From positions 8,665,501 to 8,729,500 of the forward strand of contig JAKNDB010000068.1 of assembly GCA_024305405.1 (NCBI GenBank): a stretch of DNA of 64,000 nt. The letters are read 5' to 3'. The notes under the pieces were generated by a model. It was given only the letters and a program-made list of their open reading frames with translations, had not been told where the DNA came from and searched no databases. A program made the position numbers and the translations under genes. Shown piece by piece: positions 1 through 13,100 of this stretch. This DNA comes from Dirofilaria immitis (lineage: Eukaryota > Nematoda > Chromadorea > Rhabditida > Onchocercidae). Within the stretch, counting starts at the first letter, position 1, and each line of letters starts with the position of its first letter.

Positions 1-3000
1 TCCTGGATTTTATTATTTCCGCCATTCAGAAGATGAATGCCCAGCTGTAGAGCTTCTGCTACCATATCGCTTGGTTCACCGTTACTAGCAGACAAGTACA
101 TAAGGCACATTATTGCTGCACCACGATCTGCAAGAACTGCTTGTTCTGCTCGAAGTGCTTGCGATATCTCTTCTTTTGCTGAAAGATAAAAATTCATTTA
201 TAATATGAAATATGCAACAAACCTTAACTTCCACATAAATATTCAACTTTATCAAATTCTGGCAGTCTTATCCAAATTATCGAATTCTTTGCGGTCAGCA
301 TTCCTAAATTGTGATGAAAAGTGATCAACTTTCGCCAAAAACTAACAGCTTGGTCAAGCTCTCCCTCATTTTCGCCACCTTCATCTTCATCTTCGATGTG
401 TACCGATTTTGACATCACTTGAGCGAAATTTACAAAAAGTGAATCATTGGCGATGGAGATTGCTTGACTTTGCTCACTTGTTGCTGCACGTTGAAAACAT
501 TGAATTAGTTGTTTCAATGGGTCTGGAGGAGCTTGAAACCTAGAACTGGGCTTAATTTAAAAATTACGTTAGTAGTTCGTGTGAAATTAAAAAATAATCA
601 TTCTTTTTGGCCATAAAATAGCTTCTTTGTTTGGACTCATACTTCTAAAAAATATATTATGAAATCTCGAAAGTTAATTCTAGGATTTCTTCATTATTGG
701 GAACGTCATAAGATAAAACAGTGAAAAACGAAAGAACTAATCTGTTGGCACATTATCAAATAACGAACTTTTCGTCTTTTTCGCCACTTGACACTTCTTC
801 ATCTCCAGATTTGTTGTGTACTTGTTCTTGTGTTTCATCAGCTAACTGCAATGAGTTTAATTCTCTAAGATAAAGGTAATTTATTAAATTCAATTCTACA
901 TTTACTCCGTCGTTTGCCTAAAAATGTAGACTTATCAATGTTAGGAATAGTAATAATAAAATTGAATTACGGTGAGAAAGTGAGAAATAGGTCATAGAAA
1001 TTTAAAAACCGAAACGATATCGGTATACAAATTTCTGTGATATCAGAAATCATTGCCAACAATACAGATTAGATGATATCAACAACTTAATACAAATAAA
1101 GGGCAACATTTGTCAAATGATATTTGAAACTTTTCAGAATATTGATGTTAGAACATAATCAACATGTGGTAGTACGAAATTGGAAGATGCTCTAACAGTT
1201 CTTGGATGTCTATATCCAACTGGATCCAATCCCTCATTTATTCTAATGTGCAATGATTTCTGATATCACAGAAATTAAAATAACTAAGATATTAACTGTA
1301 AGCTCTTTAATCAATGCATCTTGTCCAATATCCTCATCTTCCAGCCAAAGCTTGTTGAAAGCAGGCAAAAGAAATTGATGGCTCGATGTCTGAAAAATTG
1401 TAAATTTTTATACGTGGACATAAATTCCAAATACTGCGAAATTTTTTGAATTTTCAAATAATTCAAATAAAATAAAGAAATATGTAACGCTCTCGTGAGA
1501 ACACAGAAAGTTTGATTTCGTTTAAAACTAGCACTATGTTCGAGTTGAGTGGAATATATGTCTTCTTCAACATAGCTTAGTTTCTTCATTCAATTTTCGG
1601 ATGAAAATTTTATGTCAACAAAGAATTCTAAATCTTCCTGTGATATAAATAAAAAGAAAATTTTCAACAGAGAAATTCGATGAAAAAAACAGAAATGTTA
1701 GAAATTGCATGTTTACGAACACTGCAAATCGATTTTTAGTTCATGCACTTTTTGGAATTAGATGCAATGATGGAAATAATCTACCAATAACATAAAAAAA
1801 CATGATCTACTTGTTTCAAACAAATCATTTTGAAAAATTGTTATTGTTTTTATAAAACTTATCGAAATAATTCTGGCAAGTTTGAGGTTGGGGTTCCGAA
1901 TCGAGCAAAGATGTGAGAAATAAATGCAGATGAGAAATAAATATAAATAAACAAAAAGTAAGCAAAATTAATAGTGTAGACAAACTGAATAACAATTAAT
2001 TGAATAATCCCATTTCTATTACTATTCCTAGAAAAATTAAGATTTGCAGAATTAAAATGTCAAAACGATTTCGACACATTACTTCATGACACTAAATCAG
2101 CTCACGAAATGTTAATCGTTTTTAATTATTAGATATTTGCTCGACAGCTAATGATTATCATCCCAATAATATATGAAGCATATTTTCTTATAATTAAAAT
2201 AATTTAGGATAAATAATGTTTATACAAATCGTGACCAAAATAAATCTGATGGATTGCTCATCAAGAGTTTTTAATTTCCATCTTTTCAAAGATTTATTTA
2301 AAAATTTTTTGAAAAAATAAACGGGAATGAGGCATAGAAAAGTTTGCTTCATGATAAATTGGCCTACAGAGCAATTAAAAAGCCTCAAAATGTAAATGCT
2401 GTAATCAGAATTTCTCAAAAGGGTTACTTACTATTTGTTGTTGATGAATTCCTATTTTGATTATTTACATATCATCAAAAAAGCATCGCTTACATTTCCA
2501 CTCGATACAGATGACTTGCCGTTATCAAACTGATTGCCATGCGTTTTCGCTGCAGTGTTAGGATGCGCTTCCATCGACTTTGTTTTTAAACTTACTGATT
2601 GCCTGTGATAAAACAACGACATATTGAGCATAGCATTAAAAGTGTGTTCCAACGAACTGATTTACAAATAAGCTACCCATTATAACGGATGAATCGAAAG
2701 ACACAACAAACACACATTCAGCTATCAAAAGCATTGTTATTCTTGACTTTATTTTTTATTTAAAACTTTGAACTGTTACTTTTATAATGTCAATACTCTG
2801 TACTCATATGATTATTGAGAGGACAGAAAAACATTACACCTAAAAATGTATAATGAAATACAAGTGGAAATATAAATACCCATGCATTCGAAACTATGAT
2901 TATTTCGCAGTCATTCAATATTCTACTATTCGTCAAACCATTTAAGCAAATACAAAAAGTTAGGATTCACGTCACTTTGAATGTTCTTTCTTTAATTATA

Positions 3001-6000
3001 ATAGAAATACGAATCGTTCGTAAAAGCAATTGTGGAATTCTGTTACTGCAATTTCATGCATCATGCAACAGCGATTTGCGAATAATTTAAATTAAACCTT
3101 AGAAGAAAGTTAATAAACAATAGAGAAAAATGCTGAAAATAAAATTTAAGTTCAGATACTCACAAGAATATGTATGAATTCTAGCTATTGTTATTCAATG
3201 AGAGTTTCGTTCTTTCATGGATAAAAATTGTGCACTTTTAAAGTGATAGCAAAGTAATGAAATATACTAAATGCCTTTATTATAGTGAAGATGAAGACTA
3301 AAACGTCTAGATTTCCTTGAGAACGCTTTGCCAAAACAAAAAAGACTAAGCATATGACTTTATAATGAATGGAGAGTTTACGATAAGAATGAAATTTCAT
3401 TTGTTTAGCGACAGCATTAGTGATATAATACCTTGGAATTCCATAGAGTGGGATCATTCTGAAACAAGCAACGACAGCTCTCTTCCGTTGACTGGACAAC
3501 ATCGTTTTCCAAGCGTTAACCATCGAGCCTTGTGGATGTTCTGTCTAAAATGAATGCATGCCATCTGCTACTAATAAAATAAGTAGCGCTGAAGAGTCCA
3601 AATGAAGAAAGAATAAAGCAAATAGAAGGCATGTTTGATTCTGCATTAACGCTAAAAATCTGAAGGCAAATATCTGCGAAAGCTAAACGCCTTATGATTG
3701 CATTCGGTGATTTTTCTTATTAGAATTCAAGCAACGGATAATATCGAAGGTCTACCACATATCCCTATAATCGTGTTTTTGAAATTGTTCATCTTCAAGC
3801 TATAGCTATGCTTTTCGAATATTGCATTAGATCAGTTTTTTTCATAAAGAATTTTATCACACTGGGAAATGGACCAAATTGATTTAATAATTTCCTATCT
3901 ATTCACTAGGTAAATTTCTAAATTTAATATGAGCATAAATGACGGAATCATGGATCAACCAATATTTCATCTTTAATTCTGTTTTTTCAGAAAACTCATA
4001 CCAACTATCGGAATATTTTAGAAAGCCCATTAATACAATGAATGGATAAAGAAATATTTTCTGGAAGATGTCAAAGTTTCACCTAGAAAAAAAAGGCCCA
4101 AAATCAGAGCATCCCAGTTAAGTCAAAGGTATCAAAGGGAAAGACAAGCAACTAAAAAATTTGGATCTTAAAATGTTCACGCGGTTGTGAAAAACACTGA
4201 AAAAATACTATGCAACAAAGAAGCAGAAAATATTATTATAAAGGATTTTACTAGAAGACAAACTAAGGGAAGAAGTATTAATTTAATGACTTCCTATCGT
4301 CTAATTGTTAAATATATCACACTGATACACCTGAAGCCAGAAGTAATCACACTATACTTTTTAATTCCACAAATAAGATCTTGTTACAAGCAGATTATTT
4401 CATCCTTGACATTCGAATGATTTATCAAGTACTCCATTATTTCATCAACATGAAATGTCTATTCAGACTGAACTTCTAAAATCATTTTTTAATGCATTTA
4501 TTTTGAAATAAATCAAAATTCGATTATCTGTTTGAATGGTTTCATTCATACGCGAATATGCTTAATCTGTGGATGGAAATGAGAAGGCTAAAATAGAAAA
4601 AGTAAAAATATTGAGTTTTCAACAGCTGGCAATAATATCAATCAATGCTATAATCATAAAAGATTAGAATAATAATGGCTCAAATACCTTGAAAAGATTT
4701 TTTTCTTTTTCTGCCTCTTCTTACTTTTAATGTTTATGAATTTTTATAGTTCATTTCAATTTTCCAAAGAAATAAGTTGAATTGGGATAAAGATCTCTGC
4801 CGTGAGTTGATGCTCCTGACAGTAAATCTTGTTTCTGCAGAAGAAAAAGGATAGAAGGAGTTAATTAATAAGGATGAAGTAAACAAATGAAAAAAAAGCG
4901 AAAAGACTATTTTTTTGGAACTAAAAAGATGTGAAGCTACCAATTTCTTCTCTTGATGAATCCCTATAAGATTTGAAGCCGCTAATTTCATCTTGCAATG
5001 AATCCTTATATGCGTTGTTCATAAATATCATTTTCAAATTGGCGACAAAACATGTGCAGTGATTATACGAAATTGCTCTTATGGATTAAATTTTTATGGA
5101 AAAAGACAAGCAATTATTCCAGAAAATCGGAAACTAAATTCCAGACAATTTAGAAACAAAAGAATTGAAATCAAGAATTCTCACAATGTCAAAAATTGTT
5201 TTTGCTCCACCTAAAAGAAATAACAATTTAAAGAAATCTGCAGCTTCAAATATTAAAAATGCCATTTATTGATAAGTTAATTTCGTAATGATTTACAACA
5301 TCACTTTACGATAACGCTTGCTTTAAAAATTGAAATTTCAAGTTGCTTTTTAAAAAATTTTTGAAGTTTGTTAAAGTGTGCGTTATTTTAACACAAGCAG
5401 AACGTCCATAAATTTTCTTGAAACTTATAACGATAAATTGAAGAAAACATTTTCATTTCCGATTAAAGTGAAATTGATCATCTATAATGAGATTAAACGG
5501 CTAAATCGAATATGTGTTGTTAGAACTTCCGTGCTATCTATGTGTGTTTATTAATGCAATGAAGCATAAGTGATGCTATACAACATATGCAGAGTAAATT
5601 TGTTTGAATTTTCAGTGATTTGTTTCTTTGTATTAATTTGAGTACTAGACCATGCCGGCCATAAATTTCAAATCTTTTGGCCGGTACAAAAATAGAAGAG
5701 AAGGAGAAGAAGGAAGCTAATAACGAATGAAAATACGACTATTATTATTCGTTTCTGAATAACTTTTTTTAATGCTGATTAAAATATGTTTTTAAGTGGC
5801 GAAATAGGAAACTGATTCTTAAGGCAAGCTCTACCAACTATCTGCATCACTTTGCTCCTAATACATTGCAGATTATTACATCAGCATTCTAATCTATCCT
5901 AACTGCAAGCAAAAAGTGCCTCAATTCAATTTATCTCGAAAATTGCGTTAATTTGTTTGTTGTTAATTAAATACAAATTGTTAATCTACAAATGAAGCGA

Positions 6001-9000
6001 AATAGCTTACAACGTGTAGAATGGCGACTACTTGACCCATACTTGTTATTTTTTCAACTATTCCTTCCAGAGTCATTACATCTTTATTCCGCATTTGGGA
6101 TTTTCCGATTTTGCGATAAAGATTTAACTGCCATGCATTTTTATCTGTCGGGTCCGTCTGAATGACAAAAATTTAGCGCCTGAATTGGAGAAACCGTCAA
6201 TTCGAATTTTTATTATTATTAAAAACAAACTACTTGTAAACACTATAACATATTATCATGTTGATTATTTCCATCATAATTGCAATTTCCAATCACAATC
6301 AATAGTCTAAAAACAAACCTTAGCTGGTACATCAAGAAGAGAACGAACATGTTCACGTATTTTATCTTCCGGTTCTTTGGCCAAGAATTTCTCCTTCGCT
6401 TGTTGTACTATATCTAGTTCACGACCGCCAAATACATTTAAACCAACTGGCAATAATCGTTTCAGACAAGCTATTACAATCGAACTCGCATGCTTATCTT
6501 TGCGAATCTGAATAAAATCATAGCATTATTCAAGCTCAGTTTAAAAACAAACCCAACTTTATGCAAATTTTAATAATTTTTCTTATAAACTATTTAAGTA
6601 CTTGTCCTTCACGTCGCTTCTTTTACGTTCTGCAATAGCAGCTTTACCAGTTTTCATTTCACCAGTGCCAACAGCTACCGATTCATCTTCATACTGAGCC
6701 ATAAAATTTAATTCTTCACGCTTAAAGTGCTGTGAGAGGGACCAAATCTAAAATACATGTACATAAAAATAAAACAATTCATGTGTTAATCTCTGTCAAA
6801 AAAATCCCTCAATACAAAACATCAGCTAATTTTACTCATTTCCAAACTGTTAAGTAATCTCTATGATTTCACGTTGCTGTGATTTCAATTAATAGTTTTA
6901 AATTCCATCTTACACAGTAAACTCATATATTTGATACTCTGAAAATAGTTTGCTTATTTAAAAGACAATGTCATTCCTTAAATGCTTTAGAGCTACAAAA
7001 ATGTACAGAATCGCACCTTGAAAATGACGGCAACATTCTCATAAATATAATCTGTTTCCCAAGATGGTGACTTTAGCCACTGCGCTCGATGTAAATCTGT
7101 ATATTTCATTAAGATTGGAAAATAAGCATATACATCACGCACAAGATGGGCATTATCCTGAAAATCATTCGGCGTAATTACCGATTCAGCATCGGAATAA
7201 AAAGATCATTTAAAACACGCATCATGCATCAATTACATCATAACTATATTGCATGCATATTATAGTTATCGTCTTTCAGCCTTTATAACACTCGTACTGT
7301 TACTTTATAATATTATATCTTTTCGCTGCAATAAAATGTGACGAAATTTTTCCGCAACTTAAAAAAACCATTTTAAAATTACCTCAGCAATAGTTCCTTC
7401 ATTAGCATCGTCCGGATGAGTACGCATATGCTCCTCTTCTTTATATGCCTTTTCGGCCAAGCGCCGCAGACGTTCTGCAACTGGAAGTATATAGTCCTTC
7501 ACCATATCGCAACTTACGTATGGTATAATTTGCACTGAAAAGAAATTGATCCGACAAAGCCAAGAAGCATTTTCGACACCAATGTGATTACGAATCATTT
7601 GGAGAAGTGTACGGAAAATTCGATTGATGTATTCACTGTTAACATCCGTAACCGGCATACTAAAATTAACAATTCTGTAAAGAAGAAAAAAAGTGAATTG
7701 AAGTTCCAGTTTCTCATTGTTGAAGACCAATAAATAAGTGATCTGTTTGATTTTGAATAGTGGAAACTAAAATTTTCAAAATTATATTTCAATTTGAAAC
7801 ATCGCTGAATTATTACAAGAGTGGAAGAGATCAAGTGAAAATAACACATTGTTGTAGGAAGTTTCTATGAAACTGCTTTGAAATCTAATAAAGAAGCACA
7901 CAACTCTTGCTCAATCTCAGATGAATTCATTATTTCTTTTTCGCGACAGATTTCTATTATGAAAATAATATTTAGTAAAAATATCCAACTTCTGAACTTC
8001 GATCTTACGTGGATTTATTAGAGCTGTCGGGTCCAAATTGCCACCAGTAAGTCAAATAAGAACAAACAAGCGGTAAATCCACATCATAAACCGCCGGTTG
8101 GTCGCGATACATGGCACCTGATTGTTCCACTTGTTCCACATCCATTAATAACTTATCTAGTTGTGGAATGTGTGCCAAAAGATTTTGCAGCATTTCTAAA
8201 AGATTACTAATCTAATTCATCACTATATTTGAGCGTTATCTAACTAAAGATAAACCAATTTCAAGTGAAATTAGTTTAACCACACCAAATTTTTATGCAA
8301 ATTCATTACACTTAACAAAAAAGTTTAATACTCGAAAAGATTTACGATTACTCATAGTATGATTACTCATAGACTGTAGTGAAAACTTTTATCTCTGAAA
8401 TGTTAACTATTTTAAATTCTTTTCAGAAGTAGCTCGTACTCTAGACTAAATTATTCTACAAAAATTCAGCACAACCGTAAACTACTTTCTTGTCTTCATC
8501 AATTTTTAATTTAATTCAACAAACCTTGTACTTGTACGGATTGATCTTGGGATTTAGCCAATAACGAATATTTATTATTTTTATTAAATTTATCTTCCAA
8601 AAAGGCTACAGGGAAGCAACTAGCGAATGCTGCAAGACATTGACCAAGAGCTGGACGATGTCTGCAATAAGATTTACAATACCACAAAATTTAAAAATGG
8701 ATTTCCATTAGTTATATTTACAGATATTCGCAGCAGCACGCACTGAAGACCTTTTGTCGTTGAGATTTTTTTGCTCTCCAATACTTAAGAAAGATTTCAA
8801 AACAGACATACTTATCCATTTCATAAGCGATTGATTTCCTCTGCGAAGTAGTCGCTGCCAAACTATTCATGAGATATGCACTGTCCAAAATTTTATAACA
8901 TGCTGCTTGAATTTCATTCACTAAAAAATAAACTGTAGCAAAACCGTACATATTTCGAAATTATCAATTTTGGTGAATTTCTAAAGCCACCTCAGTTTTG

Positions 9001-10155
9001 ATAAATACATAACACAAAACTAACATAACAAATCACTGCCAAAATGATTTAGAGCCAAATGCATAAACATCGTCGTCAATACAGGAATAATCATTTGATT
9101 GGCGAATTCTAGTGATACCCATGATTTCAAATTCTGGCCTCGCAATAACGAATATTGTCCACCATTCTGAAGTTCTTCCACAGCGGAAAACAAATCGTCC
9201 GCACAATTATTGAAAAATGTCAATAAACCGGTGCGTACAATGTCCGAATTTATTTTCACTAATGTTCTGGAAGAAAATTTAATATAAAACTAACAAAAAC
9301 TTAAAAATCTAAGTACTGCTTTTTGAAACATCAAATGCTATGATGCTAACTGATGCTAATCAGATTTTCCAAAAATCGTACCTCAAATCGAGTGCTTGAG
9401 TAAGACCTTGCAAACATCGTACAGTTATCTTTGCAACACTTCCGAAAGCATGATTCTTAATACGAAGCAGCGATGCTAACCGGCAGAATAAGCTGTTAGG
9501 GAAAAAAATTAATTCAGTAAGACGCGACTTGAAACTTTGATGATTTCTATGTAAATAGAAAATATGAATCAAAGTGTGGCTAAATTGGATATCGAAATCT
9601 AAGAAAATCACAGAAACTGAGAATCATATTTCTCTAAATTTTTAATATTTAGTGTTTTACATACTACGCTGTTCGACAAAAACATCTTTTAAAATTACAT
9701 TATATTTTCCACGAAAGTCATAGTCCCATATAATTGAATAATTCTAATTTAAGAACTTACTTAGCAACCATTTCTTTCTCCTTATCGGAAGCCATTCCGG
9801 TTTGAACGATACTGCTGCTAGCCAAGAAATAATTTTTATGTGCATTAAAATATGCATACATCAAAGGTAATACCACCTTAAATTTACGAAAGTAGTCACT
9901 TCCACAGAATGATTTCATATCGAAAAATCAGAAAATGTGAAAAGCACCTACTTTTTCAAAGAATTTTACATCTTGACCTTCTTTCTTAAAGCTATTTTGA
10001 CGGCTGAGTTCCTGACTAGGCTTGATTGTTTTCATTTTTAGAAATGCTTGTTCTAGATATTGGATCAATTTCTTCAACAAATTATATGCAAATCTTTTCT
10101 CCACTGAACTACGTTCACTATCAATTTTGTACGTTCTGCAGATGGCTCAACTCTG
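1..10155 (-). CDS. unc-68: ryr exons: C-terminal half of cytoplasmic solenoid up to the RIH-associated domain
   Basis: Exons at about 9948-10150 ([20 protein letters not shown]), 9765-9880, 9378-9495 ([18 protein letters not shown]), 9020-9265 ([20 protein letters not shown]), 8810-8925, 8520-8660 ([20 protein letters not shown]), 8008-8193 ([20 protein letters not shown]), 7383-7660 ([20 protein letters not shown]), 7018-7157, 6605-6748 ([15 protein letters not shown]), 6320-6510 ([20 protein letters not shown]), 6012-6156, 3432-3544 ([20 protein letters not shown]), about 1306-1388, about 777-846, 224-525 and 1-178. The 1-178 exon ends at the window edge inside the conserved LLNGGN motif. 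The 1.3 kb exon changes frame at 1367-1370. Confidence 0.93.
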
Positions 10156-13100
10156 TTGGAACTGCAATAAAAAAAAATTATTATATTCATGAGTAGTTAA
10201 AATCAATAAATACTCTCATTTTGAGAAAAACATTTAACACATCTATCAAAACGAAAAGAAGAAATTTCAGGAGATATTTACCCCAAAACACGATATCCAT
10301 AATATTGAAGAAACTTCAGAATTTCTGCAGCCCGAAATCGATCTTTCCGACGTTCGAAATCAGTCAGTAGATCCCATGGCACAAGTTGTGGTGGCATGTT
10401 GCCTCCTCTACTTAAATCTTCAAACACCTAAAAAATCAAAAAATTTTGATTTATTAATCCATAAAATAATACAAGCCATAACAGCATTCGTAATTTCTTA
10501 AAATAGAAAAAATTATACCAAATGGAGGACGAACCACTTCCAATACACACCAACAAACCTTTTTAGCCCATATTTTGTGGGACTCTTCCGCCATCTTTTC
10601 TGCAATAACCGTCATATCTTTTTCTAGTGTCATGTTTGACAAGTCCACTGGTCTGGGATTAAAATTTTCGGCTGCAAATTGAAATCAGTTCGAAACAATT
10701 TTTAATTACGCTATGAACTTTTATTCCGAATTTTGCTCAAATAGCTCAAAGTGAGAATCTCGGAACAAACTATATTCCTATATTCAATCTTTCTTTTATT
10801 AGATGTAGTCAAAAAAAAATAATCTCAAGTAAAAAAACTCTTGTGCCGTAAATTCGTAATGTCTTAACCTTTTTCTTCTTGGAAAAATCATCTTTTCTCT
10901 TTTCTACTTTTTTATAATGAAGCTATTCATGAATCTGAGATAACTTAGTATCAAATTCACCTCACTTCACAAAAGTTTTGAATCTCATTGATAAAAATAC
11001 CTACTTGAGATACCCAATGAAGTATTATTTTCGACAGCTTTATCAGCCGCATCATCATCCGCTAGCTCGATCGAGTAGTTCCATACCAACAGAGCACGCA
11101 AACACTCCGCACAACGTTCTTCGTAGAAATTTTTTTCCTGTGAATTCATCTTTTATATAAAAAAAGGGGAAAAAGGATCGACAGAAAATATGACGGTTTC
11201 AGTTCGTCTTCAGTACAAGAATTTCAATATTTGAGATTTCTATTATTCATTATGTACCGATTTTCTATTTTTCGAAAAAGCTAAACGTCTTTTCAATCCA
11301 ATCTTATAAAACAAATTACTTTCTGCAATTTTTATTTTTATAAAAAGAAATAGACTATATATTAGGTATTTACAAAATCAGGTAGGAGTGCGAAAGGTTT
11401 CAATCTCGGATGCGTAAGACCTTGTCGTGAATACAGATCACCATATTTCCATCCTTTTTCGATCTGAAAAAAATAGCTTGCAAATGAATACATTATCAGA
11501 AATCTTGCTAAGTCGACAATTTTAGCCAGCTACTTGCCATTAATAAATTAAATAAGACAGGAAATTTTCATGTGACACGTTGTGGTTAAAAATAATATAA
11601 TAATCAAGGATAATTTTCCGAGTCTGGCATGGTTTCTCAAAAATGCTCAATTTTTATATCCATTATATTAAAAATTTATTGAGTGCATTTTACATTACTT
11701 ACTAAAGTTTACCTTTCTACTGGCCCATGAATCATGAAAATGTTCTGCAAATTTGGCGATCACCGATTTCAGATCATCATCGAACTGAATTTCATTGGTG
11801 TCAACTGGATCCGGATTCCAGACTCCATGATCTTTTGCTTTCTGAATTTTATCAGTATCGTTGCTGGTTGTCGTTAGCGTATAATCCGGTGATATTGCTG
11901 AGCCTGTTGTTCAACTCTTTTTATTGGAAACATTCAAGTACTAATAAATTTAAAAATTTCAATTTGAATGAAGATAAATAAAAGCAGTTCTGGAGAAGAA
12001 ATATAGGAAAAAACTAATACAATAAACGAATATGACAAAATAGGTGAAATAAAAGAAAAAAAGGAAAGCAGGAGCAAACAACTATTTATACATCCAATAT
12101 TCTCCCATCATAATGAAGTCAAAAATTTTTACCGATAGCGGTCAGGCACGGGAGAGCTTTTCCAAATAATTCCGGATCATACTGCCTACTGCCAAGCGAA
12201 TCGAAAATGGCATAGAAGAGCAACATGGACAACCTTTTCTCTGTCTCAGAAGCTATTCCATAAATATTACCCGATCCATAATATTTTGTACAACGCTCAT
12301 AATGCAATGTTAAAATCTGCAAATTAGTCAATTAGTGTTGACTGCTTCTTCCAAATATGACTTCAAGTAAATTATGGCACCATAAAAAAGAAGATTGTTA
12401 TCATTTGCAAGTTTAAAGTATTTCTATAATTGTAACGCCATTGATATTCATTTAATAATGCATGCTGCTGCGATAATAAGATTAGATTAAACAAAAATTG
12501 TGACTTCAATTCATTTGATGGTTATTAAAACATACTCTTAATGGAACCACAAGATTCTCATCCATTTCCTGGATATCAGTGATAACTTTACGCATCAATT
12601 TTATCATCATAGATGGGGAAGCTCATGAGTGATGGCAACTAAGAAGTCTGATACAGCATCGCGTTGGTTTTTTGTCAAAGATCGCAAACGATTCATGCTA
12701 TAGACCTAAAATGAAATGGATGAAAGAAGTAATTAGACAGACAGGATCAATCAAACCATTGTTCTTCAAGCTGACTTTCAAGATTTATTATTGATGAAGT
12801 TGATAAATTTATAAAGCTTTTGTAGCTAACAAATCGATAAATTTCATTAAGATTTTTCAAAAACAGCAACTGTATGCAATGTGGTATCCAGGAGTGCAGC
12901 GTGATGCTCAGCGTCAGCAAGGTAATACGAGTGATTGGTTAGCAACGGCAGCACAGCGTTGCACAAATAACGATTCAGTGCTAATGCTGTATCACTTTCC
13001 AAAGAGGATGGCTAGAAGAAATTATGATAAATCGAATAATTTTAATTAAATAGCAAAGTTTAAAAAATAATTTTAGAAGAAATGGATTATTATTTCCCAA

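Noticed and set aside
10120..10155. Apparent frame break with stops upstream of SSVEKRF in ryr
   Set aside because: It is resolved by an intron: the CTGCAG acceptor starts the exon in the right phase for RVLG followed by [15 protein letters not shown].
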